This document shows, in pieces, positions 22,401 through 34,318 of a stretch of 64,000 nt of DNA (positions within the stretch are counted from its first letter, which is position 1; the number at the start of each line of letters is the position of its first letter). The notes beneath the pieces are model-generated. The model saw only the letters and a list, made by a program, of their open reading frames with translations. It was not told the DNA's origin and made no database searches. The DNA comes from Arachnopeziza araneosa (taxonomy: Eukaryota; Ascomycota; Leotiomycetes; Helotiales; Arachnopezizaceae). Made by a program: the position numbers and the translations under genes. The stretch is taken from assembly GCA_003988855.1 (NCBI GenBank), contig QYAI01000083.1:1-64000 (forward strand), given 5' to 3'.

Positions 22401-23048
22401 GAGGTCTCCATTGTGTCCACCAGGACCTCGTTCGGGTAGTCGAGAGAATGGTGTAATCTTGCCAGTTCGGATGAGGAAATCCCGCTGACTTTCGTTCGGC
22501 ATTTTCTTGTTCGGATTAGTGAAGTCATCAGCATGATTACCCTCTTCATGTTGATGTCTCCAAGCGATGCGACTTTCAATATCTGCGATGTCCTTTTTGA
22601 AGACCACAATGTCCCCAGAGATACGTTCGAGATCCGCCAAGGATTGGTTGCGTACGAGTGTGTTATTCGAGGAGCCATCAAGACGACGTTTGACAGTTCG
22701 TTTTTGAGTCTCGAGTTTCTCGATGCTACTCTCGACCTTTGCGATTCGCTTTCGGTCCCGATCATCTTCCTGCTCTATCATAGCCTTGTTCGCATGATTT
22801 GTAATATCCCGCTCCAGTTCATCTTGGTCGCGAACGTTCTCCGTTAGCCCAGCAAGCGCAGTAACTTCATCCACAGCGGTGACTTGATTCTCGACTTCAT
22901 CTTCTGCTACTTCATCTGCAACTGCGGCTGCAAGCTGCGCAATTGTGACAGACTCCACTGCTTTGAGTTGGGTTTCATCTTGAATATGACGAGCAGATTG
23001 GGTGTGGTCAGACTGTAAAGCACCTGGGGGGTCGGCTTCAGAAGCCAT
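19425..23048 (-). CDS. rad26: Rad26/CSB (ERCC6) SWI2/SNF2 ATPase for transcription-coupled repair
   Basis: A single uninterrupted 1207-residue frame. The Snf2 ATPase core shows GGIVGDEMGLGKTIQV (Walker A, near residue 430), LDEGHKIRN (DEGH box, near 563), LSGTPMQNNLIELWSL, and the C-lobe with SQGVQMLNV, STKVGGLGVNLTGA and QARERAWRLGQ (near 850). The arrangement and the DEGH form match CSB/Rad26, which remodels RNA polymerase II stalled at lesions. The N-terminus is acidic and coiled. Basic stretches (RPRKKRRG, KSKKRS) look like nuclear signals. The C-terminal tail continues past the ATPase as in fungal Rad26. Length is close to yeast Rad26 (about 1085). Being intronless over 3.6 kb is unusual against its neighbours. 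Confidence 0.95.
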   Translation of the reverse strand: MASEADPPGALQSDHTQSARHIQDETQLKAVESVTIAQLAAAVADEVAEDEVENQVTAVDEVTALAGLTENVRDQDELERDITNHANKAMIEQEDDRDRKRIAKVESSIEKLETQKRTVKRRLDGSSNNTLVRNQSLADLERISGDIVVFKKDIADIESRIAWRHQHEEGNHADDFTNPNKKMPNESQRDFLIRTGKITPFSRLPERGPGGHNGDLAEALMDAEEEAELGGIGATEVELKSHQILRLPGFAETLEGGITTPDSEFGLRPRKKRRGADGTASVTRTSTDEDTFTPDVTDSDANEVEGDEDRKKTQVKSKKRSLNESKDEDKVDLTGIDDGNEQMYQTRLKKWADRRRAARSRISEQGHSAEEEKSFDDADGEECFESCPGVADHQFENGVKMPGDIYPALFDYQKTGVQWLGELYAQQVGGIVGDEMGLGKTIQVISFAAALHYSKKLTKPIIIVAPATVLRQWVNEFHKWWPPMRVSILHSSGSGMMNVRNEGRLEEAAEKLGKDKGVQKKSSKWAKKIVDRVVQHGHVLVTTYAGLQTYADLLVPVDWGYAVLDEGHKIRNPNTAITIYCKELRTPNRIILSGTPMQNNLIELWSLFDFVFPMRLGTLVNFRQSFEVPIKQGGYANSTNLQVLTAQKCAETLKATISPYLLQRLKVDVAADLPKKTEQVLFCKLTRPQREAYETFLASDDLVSILNRQRQSLYGIDILRKICNHPDLLDPTLKKKQGYRWGNPNKSGKMQVVKALLQMWKGFGHKTLLFSQGVQMLNVLENFVKELGGLNYLRMDGATSVKDRQTLVDRFNNDPDQHVFLLSTKVGGLGVNLTGASRVIIFDPDWNPSTDIQARERAWRLGQKKEVVIYRLMTAGTIEEKIYHRQIYKQFLSNKVLKDPTQRQTFQMKDLEDLFTLGSRDDGTTETGELFQGTEVHFTKSPEPVALANQTSVHGSKQNSPGQSNVGSPGAPHLAAEYQRPEDVDAGVRNLVGVAGLEVFRNEEEENPTSEESRLMEGIFARSGVHSALEHDQIINGKKKLAGDRGMLEREAKKVAALAAAELRKAGEAARNIAPGTVTWTGEFGSAGRPGNIRRGNGPSSAGILAGLSNRQGISTPGSTASSRSGTPGAANGSRSYQGRDWAKLIQEFIRQQGGSVPSQVLVNYFGRLTRTPNQIASFKAALPEIADCTQANSRMRARWSLKDEFK

Positions 23049-24824
23049 GTCGTTATCGATGTTGAAATTGTAGTTGCTTTTGATCCTGAGAAATAAAAGA
23101 GGTTGATCAAATAGTATCGTCTGATATTAGGGACTCGAAGAAGTTGGGTGGCGATGGAAGGAAGGAAGGTGTGCAAATATTTCTGGATTGAAATGGAAGT
23201 GGTGGTGAAAAAAGAGAGAAGACGAAAGAAAAGCCCCGGTGAGCATTATCGAAGGTGAAGCACAATAGCAGTAATTGATAATAGGAAAATGGAGGTTGAT
23301 AAACTTCGGTCGGTTCGTTCAATGCGTCATTCAAGGCAGCAAGCCTCGTGCTAAACAGGAGAAACGCTACTGTAATTGGTCAAGACTTCTAAATGCATTC
23401 AGCCTCGCCGCAAGAATTCACCTTGAGATCAAAGCCACAGCAACCCTACAATAGTAGCATTAGCAAACTATTGTCCAACTCTTCCAGCTCTGGAGCAACT
23501 TATTCAAGCTAGAGTTAATAAATTGAGATACAGTCTTTTCTTGGCTGTTCCCGGTTTCTAGCACCTCACCGGTTACTTTCCCAGACATTTTCAGAACCAG
23601 CCGTTTATTCTCTTCAACAACAAATCTCCAATGTGCACCTTATACAAAATGTCAGAAGGTTTTGGTGTGTGACTCCATCATGTTGCTCGAGTCTAGAGCT
23701 CTGAAGGTGGTCACTTCAATACATACGCCTTCCTTGCATCACCGTGTTAAGTTTGTTTCGGGGTTCAAACTGCTGGCCCTGTCCTGTGAGCAGAAGAATT
23801 CAAAAATATCGCAGTATAAAAGTATGTTGTTTTGTTCGAACATTGGAAAACGGCCAGTATAGTTGGTATTTGCCACTCGCATTAGCTCTGTTCAAGTACT
23901 GTAGAGCCTAAATATAACAAGGAGAGGGGCGTTCTCAGCTTCTACCTTCAAAGAAAAAACGCAACCTCATCCCATTGGTCCTTTTGACGCCCAATGCGAG
24001 GGATCATTCTAATCACTGGTCACAAGTAGTTTTCCAAGGCAGTTTTGTTGAAAGATTGTGCTTTCTAACCCTCTCGACTCAACCCTAGTCTTTAGGTAGC
24101 TTTAGGTCGCTTTCTATCTCCCATGCTCATCTTACCTTGTTTGAGGTAAAGTACCATGACGCTGAGATCCGTGTAGGCCTGTGATTATTTCTAGAAGTCA
24201 ATAAGCAGAAAGACCTTTGTTCCGCAGGAGAGACAATTGACCTAGGGAAGGTCCTCGAAGCTAAACAAGTCGAAACTTATATTTTCGAGCTCATGCCCAA
24301 CCACCCAGGGGTTCATGCGACGGGAGCCACGAAGCCTGCATATTTGACCATAAAATCCTATCAAATCCTTCTTTAATTCGCCGTCATGAACCGAGATCTG
24401 CCCAAGCCTGTCTGATTCTCGAAATTTCAGAAACAGTCAACATTTCTACGGGCCCCCAAGTGCATCTGCGTGGTTTGCTTTCATTTGCTAGATTTCGGTT
24501 GTTGGCTCGTTGTCGCCAGTCACTAAGGGACGCTCCGCGCTAAACTTCTGACGCCCAGCATCACAATTAACCTGGTATCTCTACATCAAGCCAACAACTT
24601 TACCTCGCCATGCATCGTTGATACATTCCTGGATCACCTCAGGCTTCTTCTGCCTTTTTCGAGAGGTTTCTTTAACTCCTACCTCGCCTTCTCGACTGAT
24701 AGCTGCTCTGGAAGCATCCGCTTCGCCGGTGCGACGCTTTTTGTGCTCCCAGAGCTTCGCAGATTACAGCTGTACCGCGAAGCTTTGCAGCATCTCGGGG
24801 GACATTCACAGCATCTGATTCACC
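23049..24824. other. 1.8 kb divergent promoter region between rad26 and yak1
   Basis: No gene was found. The yak1 side (24600-24824) includes a minimal upstream ATG at 24610 followed at once by a TGA (three-codon uORF). Its relevance depends on where transcription starts. Confidence 0.5.
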
Positions 24825-27802
24825 ATGGATCAATGGCAGCAACCCTACTCTGACTCGACTGGATCTTCTAGGAGATATAATGGAAACGCCCCGCCGCAAC
24901 AGCCGCCTACGTCGCGCGACTACAACGGAAACTCACAAGCTCAACCTCCAACTGGATTTACCTACGAGCAATACCCGGGCGGACTCAGTGCACACTCTCA
25001 ATCACTAGCAGCTTCACCAACTGCAACGCCGCATATGAGAGACGGGAATGGCGACGTTCCTATGCAGGATGCTGGTGACCCATATAGTGGTATGAAGTAT
25101 CCAATGCGTCCCCACCACCAACCGCATCTCTCTGGCAGCGGTAGGATCGTTTCACATCACACCTCTCAGGAACCATCTGCGGCAGCTCAGAGATACTCCC
25201 CCATGGAGACATTGTCGCCGAGTTCGCCATATGCACCCCAACAGGGCCAATACAACTCGCGCCAATCGCCCACTCGGCCAGGGAGTTATTCATCACCAAA
25301 TTCTTATTATGCTAGCCGTCAACAAAATCAACAATTACCCCCTATAACTCCTTATTCATCTAACAATGAGGTATTTCCTACTTCAGCAACAACTCAGCTA
25401 AATGCTGTTTTTGGAAACGACCCAAAATCTCCATCTCGTCGAGTACAGCCTACCCAAGGTGTACCGGGTCGAGGACCAGTTCCCGAATTTACAAAGCTCA
25501 GATCTGCATCGGACATACATCCTCGAATCAATGTACAACCAGCGTTTAGGAGAGCGAATCCCGAAGGTGGATTCATTAGCGTAAGTTTAGCTTGAGGATG
25601 AGCTTGAAAACAACACGCTAATAACAAGTTCAGCCTTTACAAGCTCTTACGAGCCATCTTCCATCGACATATCGAATCTGTAACCCAAGCTTCAAATACG
25701 AATCTTCACGAAATCCTCGTCGAGTTCTGACCAAGCCAAGCAAGGGGGTAAAGAATGATGGATTTGATAATGAGGATAGTGACTACATTCTCTACGTTAA
25801 TGATATTCTGGGATCAGAAGAGACAGGTCATAAGTACGTATCGAGGTTAACGCTGCTTAATTCCTCAGTATGGTGAATGCTGATTTATCACAGAAATCGG
25901 TACCTCATTCTCGATGTCCTTGGCCAGGGAACATTTGGTCAAGTAGTTAAGTGCCAAAATCTCAAGACGCAAGAGGTTGTCGCAGTCAAAGTGGTAAAGA
26001 ATAGGACTGCCTACTTCAACCAGAGCATGATGGAAGTCTCGGTCTTGGATTTGGTAAGCTCTTCTTTCTACTCCAGAGTAATCCACTAACGCTACTAGCT
26101 CAACACAAAGCTAGACAAGAACGACGACCATCATCTTCTACGCCTCAAAGATACCTTCATTCATCGGCAGCACTTATGCTTGGTATTCGAGTTATTGAGC
26201 GTGAATCTATACGAGCTTATCAAACAAAATCAATTCCGCGGGTTAAGCACGACACTAGTTCGTGTTTTTGCGCAACAGCTTTTGAACGGTCTCAGCTTGC
26301 TGAATAAAGCTCGGTTGATACATTGCGATTTAAAGCCGGAAAATATCTTGCTGAAGAATCTCGAAAGTCCTATCATCAAGATCATTGATTTTGGATCCGC
26401 ATGTGACGAACGACAGACGGTCTACACATACATCCAATCGAGATTTTACAGATCGCCTGAGGTTTTACTAGGACTTCCGTATTCCTCAGCAATTGATATG
26501 TGGTCGTTGGGTTGTATTGTCGTAGAGTTGTTTCTCGGCCTGCCTCTTTTCCCAGGCTCCTCTGAGTACAATCAGGTGTCCCGCATAGTGGAGATGCTCG
26601 GCAACCCACCAAACTGGATGCTGGAGATGGGAAAGCAATCTGGAGAGTTCTTTGAGAAGAGACATGATGTAGATGATTATGGTAGACGGACATATCACCT
26701 CAAGAGCATGGAGCAGTATTCTCGGGAGCACGGCACAAAAGAACAGCCAAGCAAGAAGTATTTTCAGGCGACGACACTCCCTGATATCATAAGATCTTAT
26801 GCTATGCCACGGAAGAATATGAAACAGAGCGAGATTGACAGAGGCAAGTTATATGATAACTCTTCAAGAATGATTCTAACTTGACTACCAGAAATGAACA
26901 ATCGGGTAGCCTTCATAGACTTTGTCCGTGGATTATTGAACATTAACCCCCTAGAAAGGTGGTCACCACAGCAGGCAAAACTCCACCCATTTATTACACA
27001 ACAGAAGTTTACAGGGCCTTTCGTACCACCAATGAATCTTAAATCCAGTGCTATTAATAGGTCACCTGCGCCAGGCACCCAGCAGCAACAGCAAGCAGAG
27101 GCTTTGAGCAAACAACGAGCGCAAGCCGCCCAGGCTCAAGCTCAGGCCCAGGCCCAGGCTCAGGCTCAGGCTCAAGCTCAAGCTCAAGCCCAAGCCCAAG
27201 CACAAGTACAGGCACAGGCTCATTCAACTCAAGCACCTTACAATGGCTCTGGAGGCGTAGGGTTGAACCAATACAACCAACCGGGACTGAACCAAGCTCC
27301 GCAGCAACCAGTATACAACAATAACAACATGTATACACCGAGCACTGCCCATCAACAACAACCTCCACCACCATATCCCTCGCAGCCAGCTGCTGGATAT
27401 AATCAAATGGGCATGATGAATCAACCTCAGACTCAAATGCCACCTGCTCAGTACGGAGCAAGCCAACAACAACAGAGCCTTTACGCACAAGCTACAATGC
27501 GTTCTGGCCGCCAACGGGCATCTACCATGGAAGTCCAACAAGGTGGCATTCCTGTAGCGATCCAAAGAGTTGCCAGCCATCTAGACCCTAACCAACCTAT
27601 CCGTCTTCAACCCAGCCCAGCATATTATCCACCTCCACCTGATGGAGCGCCTAACGAACATCCTGGGAGTGCCCGAAGGAGAGGAAGCAGAGCCGCGACA
27701 GGTGGGCAGAATGGACAACAGAGAAGTAACCGAGATTTCATCCGTAATTTAGAGGATCGTACTCTAGAAGAAGGATTCATGGGACAAAGTCAGTGGCATT
27801 GA
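24825..27802 (+). CDS. yak1: Yak1 (DYRK-family) dual-specificity protein kinase
   Basis: Exons 24825-25580, 25634-25833, 25894-26053, 26099-26843 and 26892-27802 give 923 residues. The start has a strong CACCATGG context. A Q/P/S-rich N-terminus precedes the kinase domain (about 320-653): GQGTFGQVV glycine loop, VAVKVVKN lysine, HCDLKPENILL catalytic loop, DFGSAC (near 469), and an activation loop with YTYIQSRFYRSPEV, the DYRK YxY autophosphorylation site. The C-terminal region is glutamine-rich, with a QA repeat. Yak1 acts downstream of TOR/PKA in stress and growth control. The fourth intron (26844-26891) uses a GC donor (AG|GCAAGT) and CTACCAG acceptor; only this choice gives the continuous frame IDREMNNRVAFIDF. 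Confidence 0.95.
27113..27222 (+). repeat. CARGCN hexanucleotide repeat encoding (Gln-Ala)n in yak1
   Basis: About sixteen near-identical six-base units (CAG/CAA GCT/GCC) encode alternating Q-A residues, about 697-730 of Yak1. The synonymous variation suggests age, yet in-frame length change is likely between strains. Confidence 0.85.
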
Positions 27803-28601
27803 GTAACGTCCTTTACCAACCAACCAGCCTGAAGGTCAGGCATCTCCAACTCGCGCCGAGTTGTCATCTATCTATCACTATCGATCTAGGAAATACATTG
27901 GCTCAGACCCCCAAGTGCGACCCTCCAGAAAAACCTTTTTGCTTTGGCGTTGCAGCGTGTTAAGTTGAGCCCGGTTCGTTCGGGTGTTGAAGCATGAGAT
28001 TGATACCACAAGTAAGAAGGGAGGAAAAGGAGGATTTTCATTTGGTACGAGGATGTGTATCGAGCCTGTTGTCCGAGAGTTGAAGGACGGATGGGCTTTG
28101 AAGTTACTTCCTTAGCCACCCAGCCTCTAGGGAGTTAAGGACGCAATGCAATGAGATGAGGCGGAAAGTTGTTTGTGTACGTTAGATACATCACAGCATG
28201 GAGAATCAAGGCGTCGAGCTGCATTGACTCTCAAATATTTTCCCTTCTTGATTATGAATTTGACGTCAAGATATTATATCGTCTTTCACATAGAGATAGC
28301 CTTCCATGCTCTCTTCTTAAAGCAACTAATAGGAAGTAGGTGGTTACGAAGAATTGAAATTGTTTTCTTTGGTCCTATACACTACTTTTACAGCCAGGGG
28401 GCATTCTGGATATCGGAACGCCTTAACGCCAAAGACTCCGTTCCTGTTCCTGTCCCGTTCATGTGAAAATATTTCGCCTTTCCCTCACCCTCTCAAAATG
28501 CGAGAAGGCAAGGTCAGGAAGCCATCCCGGCCATAATCTAACATTGTATTTCAGAAAGTTCTTTGCAATCCGGCCGCTAGGGTGATTCTGGAATTGGCTA
28601 T
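27803..28601. other. Gene-free interval between convergent yak1 and RRM genes
   Basis: About 800 bp of 3' flanking sequence. No gene or RNA was recognised. Confidence 0.5.
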
Positions 28602-29824
28602 TCATCGACCATTGTACCCTCGGCGGTTGTCAGTTCGACCCCTCTCCCAACTGGTTCCACGTCCTCCTTGTCCACGACCGCCAATGATGTTATCACTGTA
28701 GAGGCCGCGACTATTATTGTCGCGTTCGTCGGTATCCATGCGGTCATCAAAACCGTATGAACCGTCTTGAATGTCATCTCGCTCATAGTCTCTCAGGCGG
28801 TCTCGGCTGCGGTCCCGTGGATATCTATCTGAACCACCGTATCCCGATCTTGATCCATCGGAGCGATCGCCAGCAGTATCAGCGCGCGGACCTAGGGGGG
28901 TAACTGCTCTGACAGCTGCTTTAGTGGCAGTAGGTTTAGAAGGGGCGAGGTTGACGGAAACTGAGGCAGGACCGACTTTGTGGTATACATGAAGGATATT
29001 GCCATCAGCCTACGAAGCCGTCAGTATAAAAGTAGGAGTAAGGAAGAGTTAAATATACATTTTGGTTATTGAGCGTATCCACTACGTTGTCGGCGCCCTC
29101 CTTTGTTTCGAAAACAACTTCTGCGATGACCTTTGGTTTTTGGGCAATTAAACGACAACTCAGCACAGTTCCACCAATGGGAACCATAGCACTCTCGGTA
29201 TCTGCGGCTGTTGTTCCTAATGCTAGGTTCTTAACCACGACGGTGTATGGGCCTGCAGCTCCTCGAATCGAGATTGCTGGGGTTTTCGCAGTTCCAACAA
29301 TGTTAAATTGGTTATTCAGAGCTGGCGATGAAGCTGATCCATTGAGTGCGGTGTGTAGGAGATCACCATTTCGATTTGAGCGGAAAGCCCTGGGGCCGCG
29401 AGGGGGCAACTGAGAAGATGGAGTAGATGGGTTGTTCAGCGAGTGGAGGTCGTGAGTCCATTCAGAGTTGACATTTCCTGCGCTGGGTTTGATCGCTCCC
29501 CTAACCGGCTTCGCAAAAGATGCGCCTCGCTACATAACGTTAGAATTAATCACTCCAATTCCCTCTCCTCCTTATACCTTCGTGACACCAGCTGGTCCAA
29601 CCCTGCTTGCGAGAGATCCACCTTGCTTGCGATTGTTCAATCCACCACCTGGAGCGCTTGATCTCCTGTTCTTGCCAAGCATTCGTTGCGCAACCGCTTG
29701 GTTTTCGCGGCGCTTTCGCTCTATCCACAAGTCAGAGATGATCTTGGTAAAGCGTTTTAATATTGGACTTCTTACCGGCGTTGACAATCGCGTTGAAGTC
29801 GACAGTGGGTTTGCTAGGCGCCAT
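28602..29824 (-). CDS. RRM-domain RNA-binding protein with Arg/Gly-rich tail
   Basis: Four exons: 29776-29824, 29578-29720, 29059-29529 and 28602-29009, giving 356 residues. Introns are 48-55 nt with CTGAC or CTAAC-like branch points. The protein begins MAPSKPTVDFNAIVNA, then has a basic GGG/RR linker and an RRM at about residues 155-245 (YTVVVKNLALGTT as the RNP2 strand; FETKEGADNVVDTLNN as helix 2). The C-terminus is rich in R, D and G (RDRSRDRLRDYERDD; GGRGQGGRG). The architecture of an RRM between basic and RGG tails recalls the Yra1/ALY mRNA-export adaptors, but the family is not certain. Probable role: nuclear mRNP assembly. It is divergent from the orphan gene at 30289. Confidence 0.82.
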
Positions 29825-30288
29825 GATGACCTGTGTTATTAGTAGAGAGGATTAGTAGAAAGATATTTCTCTTGAGCCAGAACTGCCTTAAAGAGACAAT
29901 AAAGAGTCTACAGTACAGAAAAGGACCGGCGAGATATTCAAAGTTGGAAATTTTGATGGAGATTGACGCGATCTGGCATAAGGAGTTGGCGTTGTCGGCT
30001 TCTCCAAATTCTTCTGTCATGGTTTAGCATTTGCGGCCGCTCTTGGCGAGCGGAAAGACCTGCCCCTTTTCAAATACGGCAGGAGGCGAGGCATGTGTTT
30101 ACCTGCCATCTTGGCAACTGATCCAGACCTGATTTCACAACACACTACCATTCCAGAACTTTTCCATTCTATAGCGTTGATATTTTGGTTAAAGGTAAGT
30201 TTGATGCCTTGTACAAAAAATAACAAGACTTTTCCCTTACCAATCGAAGCACAGCTAACGGAGTATCACTGAAGAGACCAAGAGCATT
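29825..30288. promoter_or_regulatory. Divergent promoter between the RRM gene and the orphan gene
   Basis: A 464-bp interval separates two start codons in head-to-head orientation. It contains no other frame of note. A NotI-type GCGGCCGC lies near 30034. No known operator was recognised. Confidence 0.5.
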
Positions 30289-33200
30289 ATGGATCCAGTA
30301 TCCTCTAGTCCTAGATTACCAATGCCAAACGAGTCTGGACACTTTCCTCTAACGCCAAGGCAGATGGAGGTTCCGCCATCAGTTCCATCCTCGCGCAAAC
30401 GGGACCGTTTTCTTGATGCATTCAAATTTAAGTCGCGAAAGAGCCGTGCAGTAACTGACGAGAATGGAAGTTTCAGGTCTCCTATTCAAAGGAGGAAGTC
30501 TGTTATCCACCTCTTCGCCTCGCTACGTTCTCGCCAAGGCCAAGAGATAGCCGAATCCCAAGAAGAGTCAACGAATAGAAAGGCAAGGTCGATATCTCCT
30601 TTCAAGAGAAGTCAACATGGTACGTTGATCAAGTTTCTCAAGTCACTGTAGATGTATCTGATCTTCTTACAGTTGAGACACTTGATGACAATGGATGCGA
30701 GCCGAAACGACGAAAGAGCCTGAGCGATATTGTAGGCACATTGACTCGCAAAATGTCACAGAGGCAGAGACATTCACCTACAAACAAAGACACTGCAGCT
30801 TCTGGTGTAAGCACTAGGTTAGCAGAGTTATGTCACTAAAGATAGATATGTACTTACAAAGACGTAGTATTGAAGTCATAGAGACCACAGAAGAACGAGC
30901 CTTCAGTACAAGTCCAAGATATTCGGGTATCTTCGAGTCAAACCTGGAACGAATGGTTGATGGTAAGAGACCAATATCCACCGAGTAGACTGGCTTACAT
31001 TTTCAGATTTCAAGGAAATGGAGGCTCGTCGACTCCGAGGATCTTCGGGAAGCTCAACAACATCATCAGATAGCTGTAAGTTTGACAACACATAATACAT
31101 GATCCGAACATACTAAACATGAGTATAGGGGGGAGTGAAATTCGAACTTTAGGATCCCATAGTAGATTACACGGTAGGCACGAAGAGGAATCCAAATCAA
31201 GATGCCATACACCAGATTCTTATCTTCAATTACTTGTGGAGGCATCCAAAACTCCACCAAGAGCCTTCAGTCCTCTCAGTAGCTACCACAAAATGTCGGC
31301 AACTCCGTCGCCTTCTAAGCTCAAAGCTGTTGAGCCAGTTGACTTTCTTGATGATGCGAGTGTGAGCGATTATCATGAACATACCAGGCAAGTTTAACAC
31401 CCTAAATAAAGGTAACTTTCGCTCACTAGGGACATCAGGGAGATCTACGGATACAAGGACAACTATGATTACCCAAAATCTGGAGTCTTTCTTTGCCCGA
31501 AGGGTTGGTCATTTGATGATTTCCGACTACAAGAGACACGACCTGTAGTTTCGGTACGTGAAGTTAATCCTCCTTACGATTTTGATGACTTGGACCTACG
31601 CTGTCACCAAAGACTTGACGACAGAAGTGAGAGCTATTGGGACTTAAGTCCCTACGCAACATCCAAATCACAGGCCGATGAAGCTGAAATTGCAGAAAGA
31701 ATCAAACTAACAGTCGCAAAAATGACTCAGAATTATCATTTCGTCTCGTCTCTTGAGGATAGCTGGCCAGAATTTCCAATTGCAAAATTGACACAGCCAG
31801 AGCGATCTTCAGTGTACAGTTTTGAAAATGACCAAGCAGAGGTTTGGGACTCCATTATCAATGGCAGTAACATCCTTCAACAAGTAAGTCAAGTTCACCT
31901 ACCGTTGGCAAACCGTATCTGACTCAACACTAGGGTTTGCCCTATAACGGCCCGAAGAACATTCCTTCCATCGAAAACATTCGATATCAAGCTTCAATGG
32001 AGTTATTGCTGGAGGAAACTCTGGGAATCGCAACGCCCGTTGACCCTCAAATGACACAATCTAATCATGAAGGAGACTATAATTTGCTGAACTTCCCTTT
32101 CGCTAGCATAGGCGATCATGCTATCCTACCAGGCGGTGGCGTACCTACACCACAAAAATTTTCAAGACAACGAAGTGTTAGTAACTATAGCGCGAGCGAG
32201 CTGGATTTGGACGACGTGGTAGGTGCCAATTCTAAAGATTTCCATTCCATGGCAAGTGATGATGGTCTCTTCCAAAGACAACAGGCCAAAAGCCAAAAGC
32301 AACAACAGTGTACTATGCAAGCTCAAAAATTTGGGCGAATCCACAGATATGTTACTGTTAGATTTCCCGGTACTGTAAATCTGCTCCCGCACTATGAGCA
32401 GTATCCCAGCAAAAGAAAAGCCCTATCAGCGTTGTTCGACTACAAACTTGGAGATCTTTCCAATTTCTATACCTACGATAATGGACAGCGAGTTATTTTT
32501 GCACATTCCCTGGATGAGCCAGTACCAAATCCAGCAGAACTAAAGAAGCAGGGACTGGAGCTTATTTGGTTGCCATCGCACCAAGCTGTTTTGTATGATA
32601 GTTCACGGCACTTGTTTGCACAGATTGATTTGAATGGCAGCTCTGATATACTTTCTTCTCACGACGAAAGCTCGTCAAAGGCTGAGCAGTATATAACAAC
32701 ACCATCGATGAGCAGTGGTTCTTTACTTTTTGAGGCTAAGACAAAAAACCAAGATACAAAATACAAATCTATTGCCAGTCATAACCTGTCCAAATCGGTT
32801 TCCGAGGACGAAAACTATTGTATCAAGATCGGCCCGGCGATGGCAAGCAGCTTCTTGGGCAGTCAATATTCCGAATCAGAGATCTCGATCAACCAATGCA
32901 ACAACACTAGTCTACAACTGGACAATGAAACTTTTTCCTACGATAAAATTTGCTATCTTGACGATGTGCATGTTGCCGAGACTCAACAATCAGTTACACG
33001 GCTTGATCTGGCACAACAAGACGGCGTTCTGCATTCAACAGACTATGCATCAGGACTAAACAATGACCATTTCACAGGTCCAGACTCGGAGAGAACATCC
33101 TTGAAAGATTATTATACTGATTCAGATGAGTCTCTGCGGGTACAATACAACAGGTCTCCAATTTTGTCAGAGAAATCGAGTTTCCTTAGGTCAATTCCAA

Positions 33201-34318
33201 GCACAAACTCGGCTTTTTCTTCTGCTGAGATGATACAGACATTTCTGAGCCAGGCCGGAGAGTCAATTGAGGAATATGAAAGAGATGACCAGAGCAGAGT
33301 CATTCCGATCTATTCGAGAGCTGTAGAATCAAGGCACACAGGAGAGGGGGGGAGTAAAGCAAATTTTATGTCGCAGCCGTTGAACCTCCCTAAAACCTCG
33401 AAGTGGGACATTGCTGACGGTCATATACTGGAGGGTAGTCTTCGTCCATCCCTACCCCCAAGAGAGAAATCGGCGTACTGTAATATCCGTCAATTTATGC
33501 CACGGAAGCGACATTTGCAGGATGAAAATGGTTCTGCCAACCCTCCTGACCAACAATCCAAGCGTCGTACAAATTCTTGCGGGGATTTTGTCTCTCTTAC
33601 AGCTTCATTGGAAGTAAGCCTCACACCTAATGCTAAGAAGTCTAAGAAAATCTCAAACAAGAGAAGATATCGACAGCGGTCTATTTCAATGGAATCTGTT
33701 GGTTTCCATCATGGGAGACCTAAAAATGGAGAGTTTGATGAAGAGCTAAATAGTCCTGCCAAGAACCGTCCAAAGAGACCCTACTCAGGAGCTTCAATGT
33801 CCTCATGGCCTATTGGGTTTAAATTCACTGCTTATGCCGACAAATTCGATGAAATCGGTACCGAAGAACAGCAAGAAAACATTAACAGCTCTAGTGGCAA
33901 TGCAAGGGGAGACTCCTTTTTATCTAAACAATTCAAAGTCCGTCAAGAGGCATTTTATCGTCCCAATAAGACTTTTCAAATTCTTGACCTCAACGACGCA
34001 GAAAAAGCTTCTGCTGAGGGAAGCATTGCCGTTTCCAAGACTTCTCAGCCGCTTCATCTTTCTCAAAACAAGAACGAGGCTTTCAAGCCACTGACACCAG
34101 AGCATCTGAATATCCAATTCTTGAGCAGGACAGCTCGTGAAACCCCAAAATTGACTTTAAAAGTGGGAGCTCTTGTTGAGATCTTTCAAGCTCGTGGAAT
34201 AATGCCGCATAATCTTAAGTCTGGAATTCATAAAGCGCATTCACAAGCATCGCGGTTACCATCTACAGAACAAAACGCGTCAGACCAGTCTCCGTCAGGT
34301 TTATCGTTTGTTGAGTGA
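30289..34318 (+). CDS. Orphan 1245-residue protein, seven exons, function unknown
   Basis: Exons 30289-30619, 30673-30817, 30868-30962, 31007-31075, 31129-31387, 31430-31883 and 31934-34318. All joins keep one frame. The fifth intron (31388-31429) needs a GC donor (AG|GCAAGT); a second acceptor nine bases on (31438) would also be in frame. The second intron uses a weaker GTTAGC donor. The product is Ser/Arg/Lys-rich with basic clusters (SRKRDRF, KPKRRKSL, NKKRRYRQRS) that suggest a nuclear protein and CDK-type sites (for example PASP, TPPR). A more ordered block lies near the middle (IHRYVTVRFPGTVNLLPHY; GQRVIFAHSLDEPV). I do not recognise the family. It may be restricted to related fungi. 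Confidence 0.7.
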
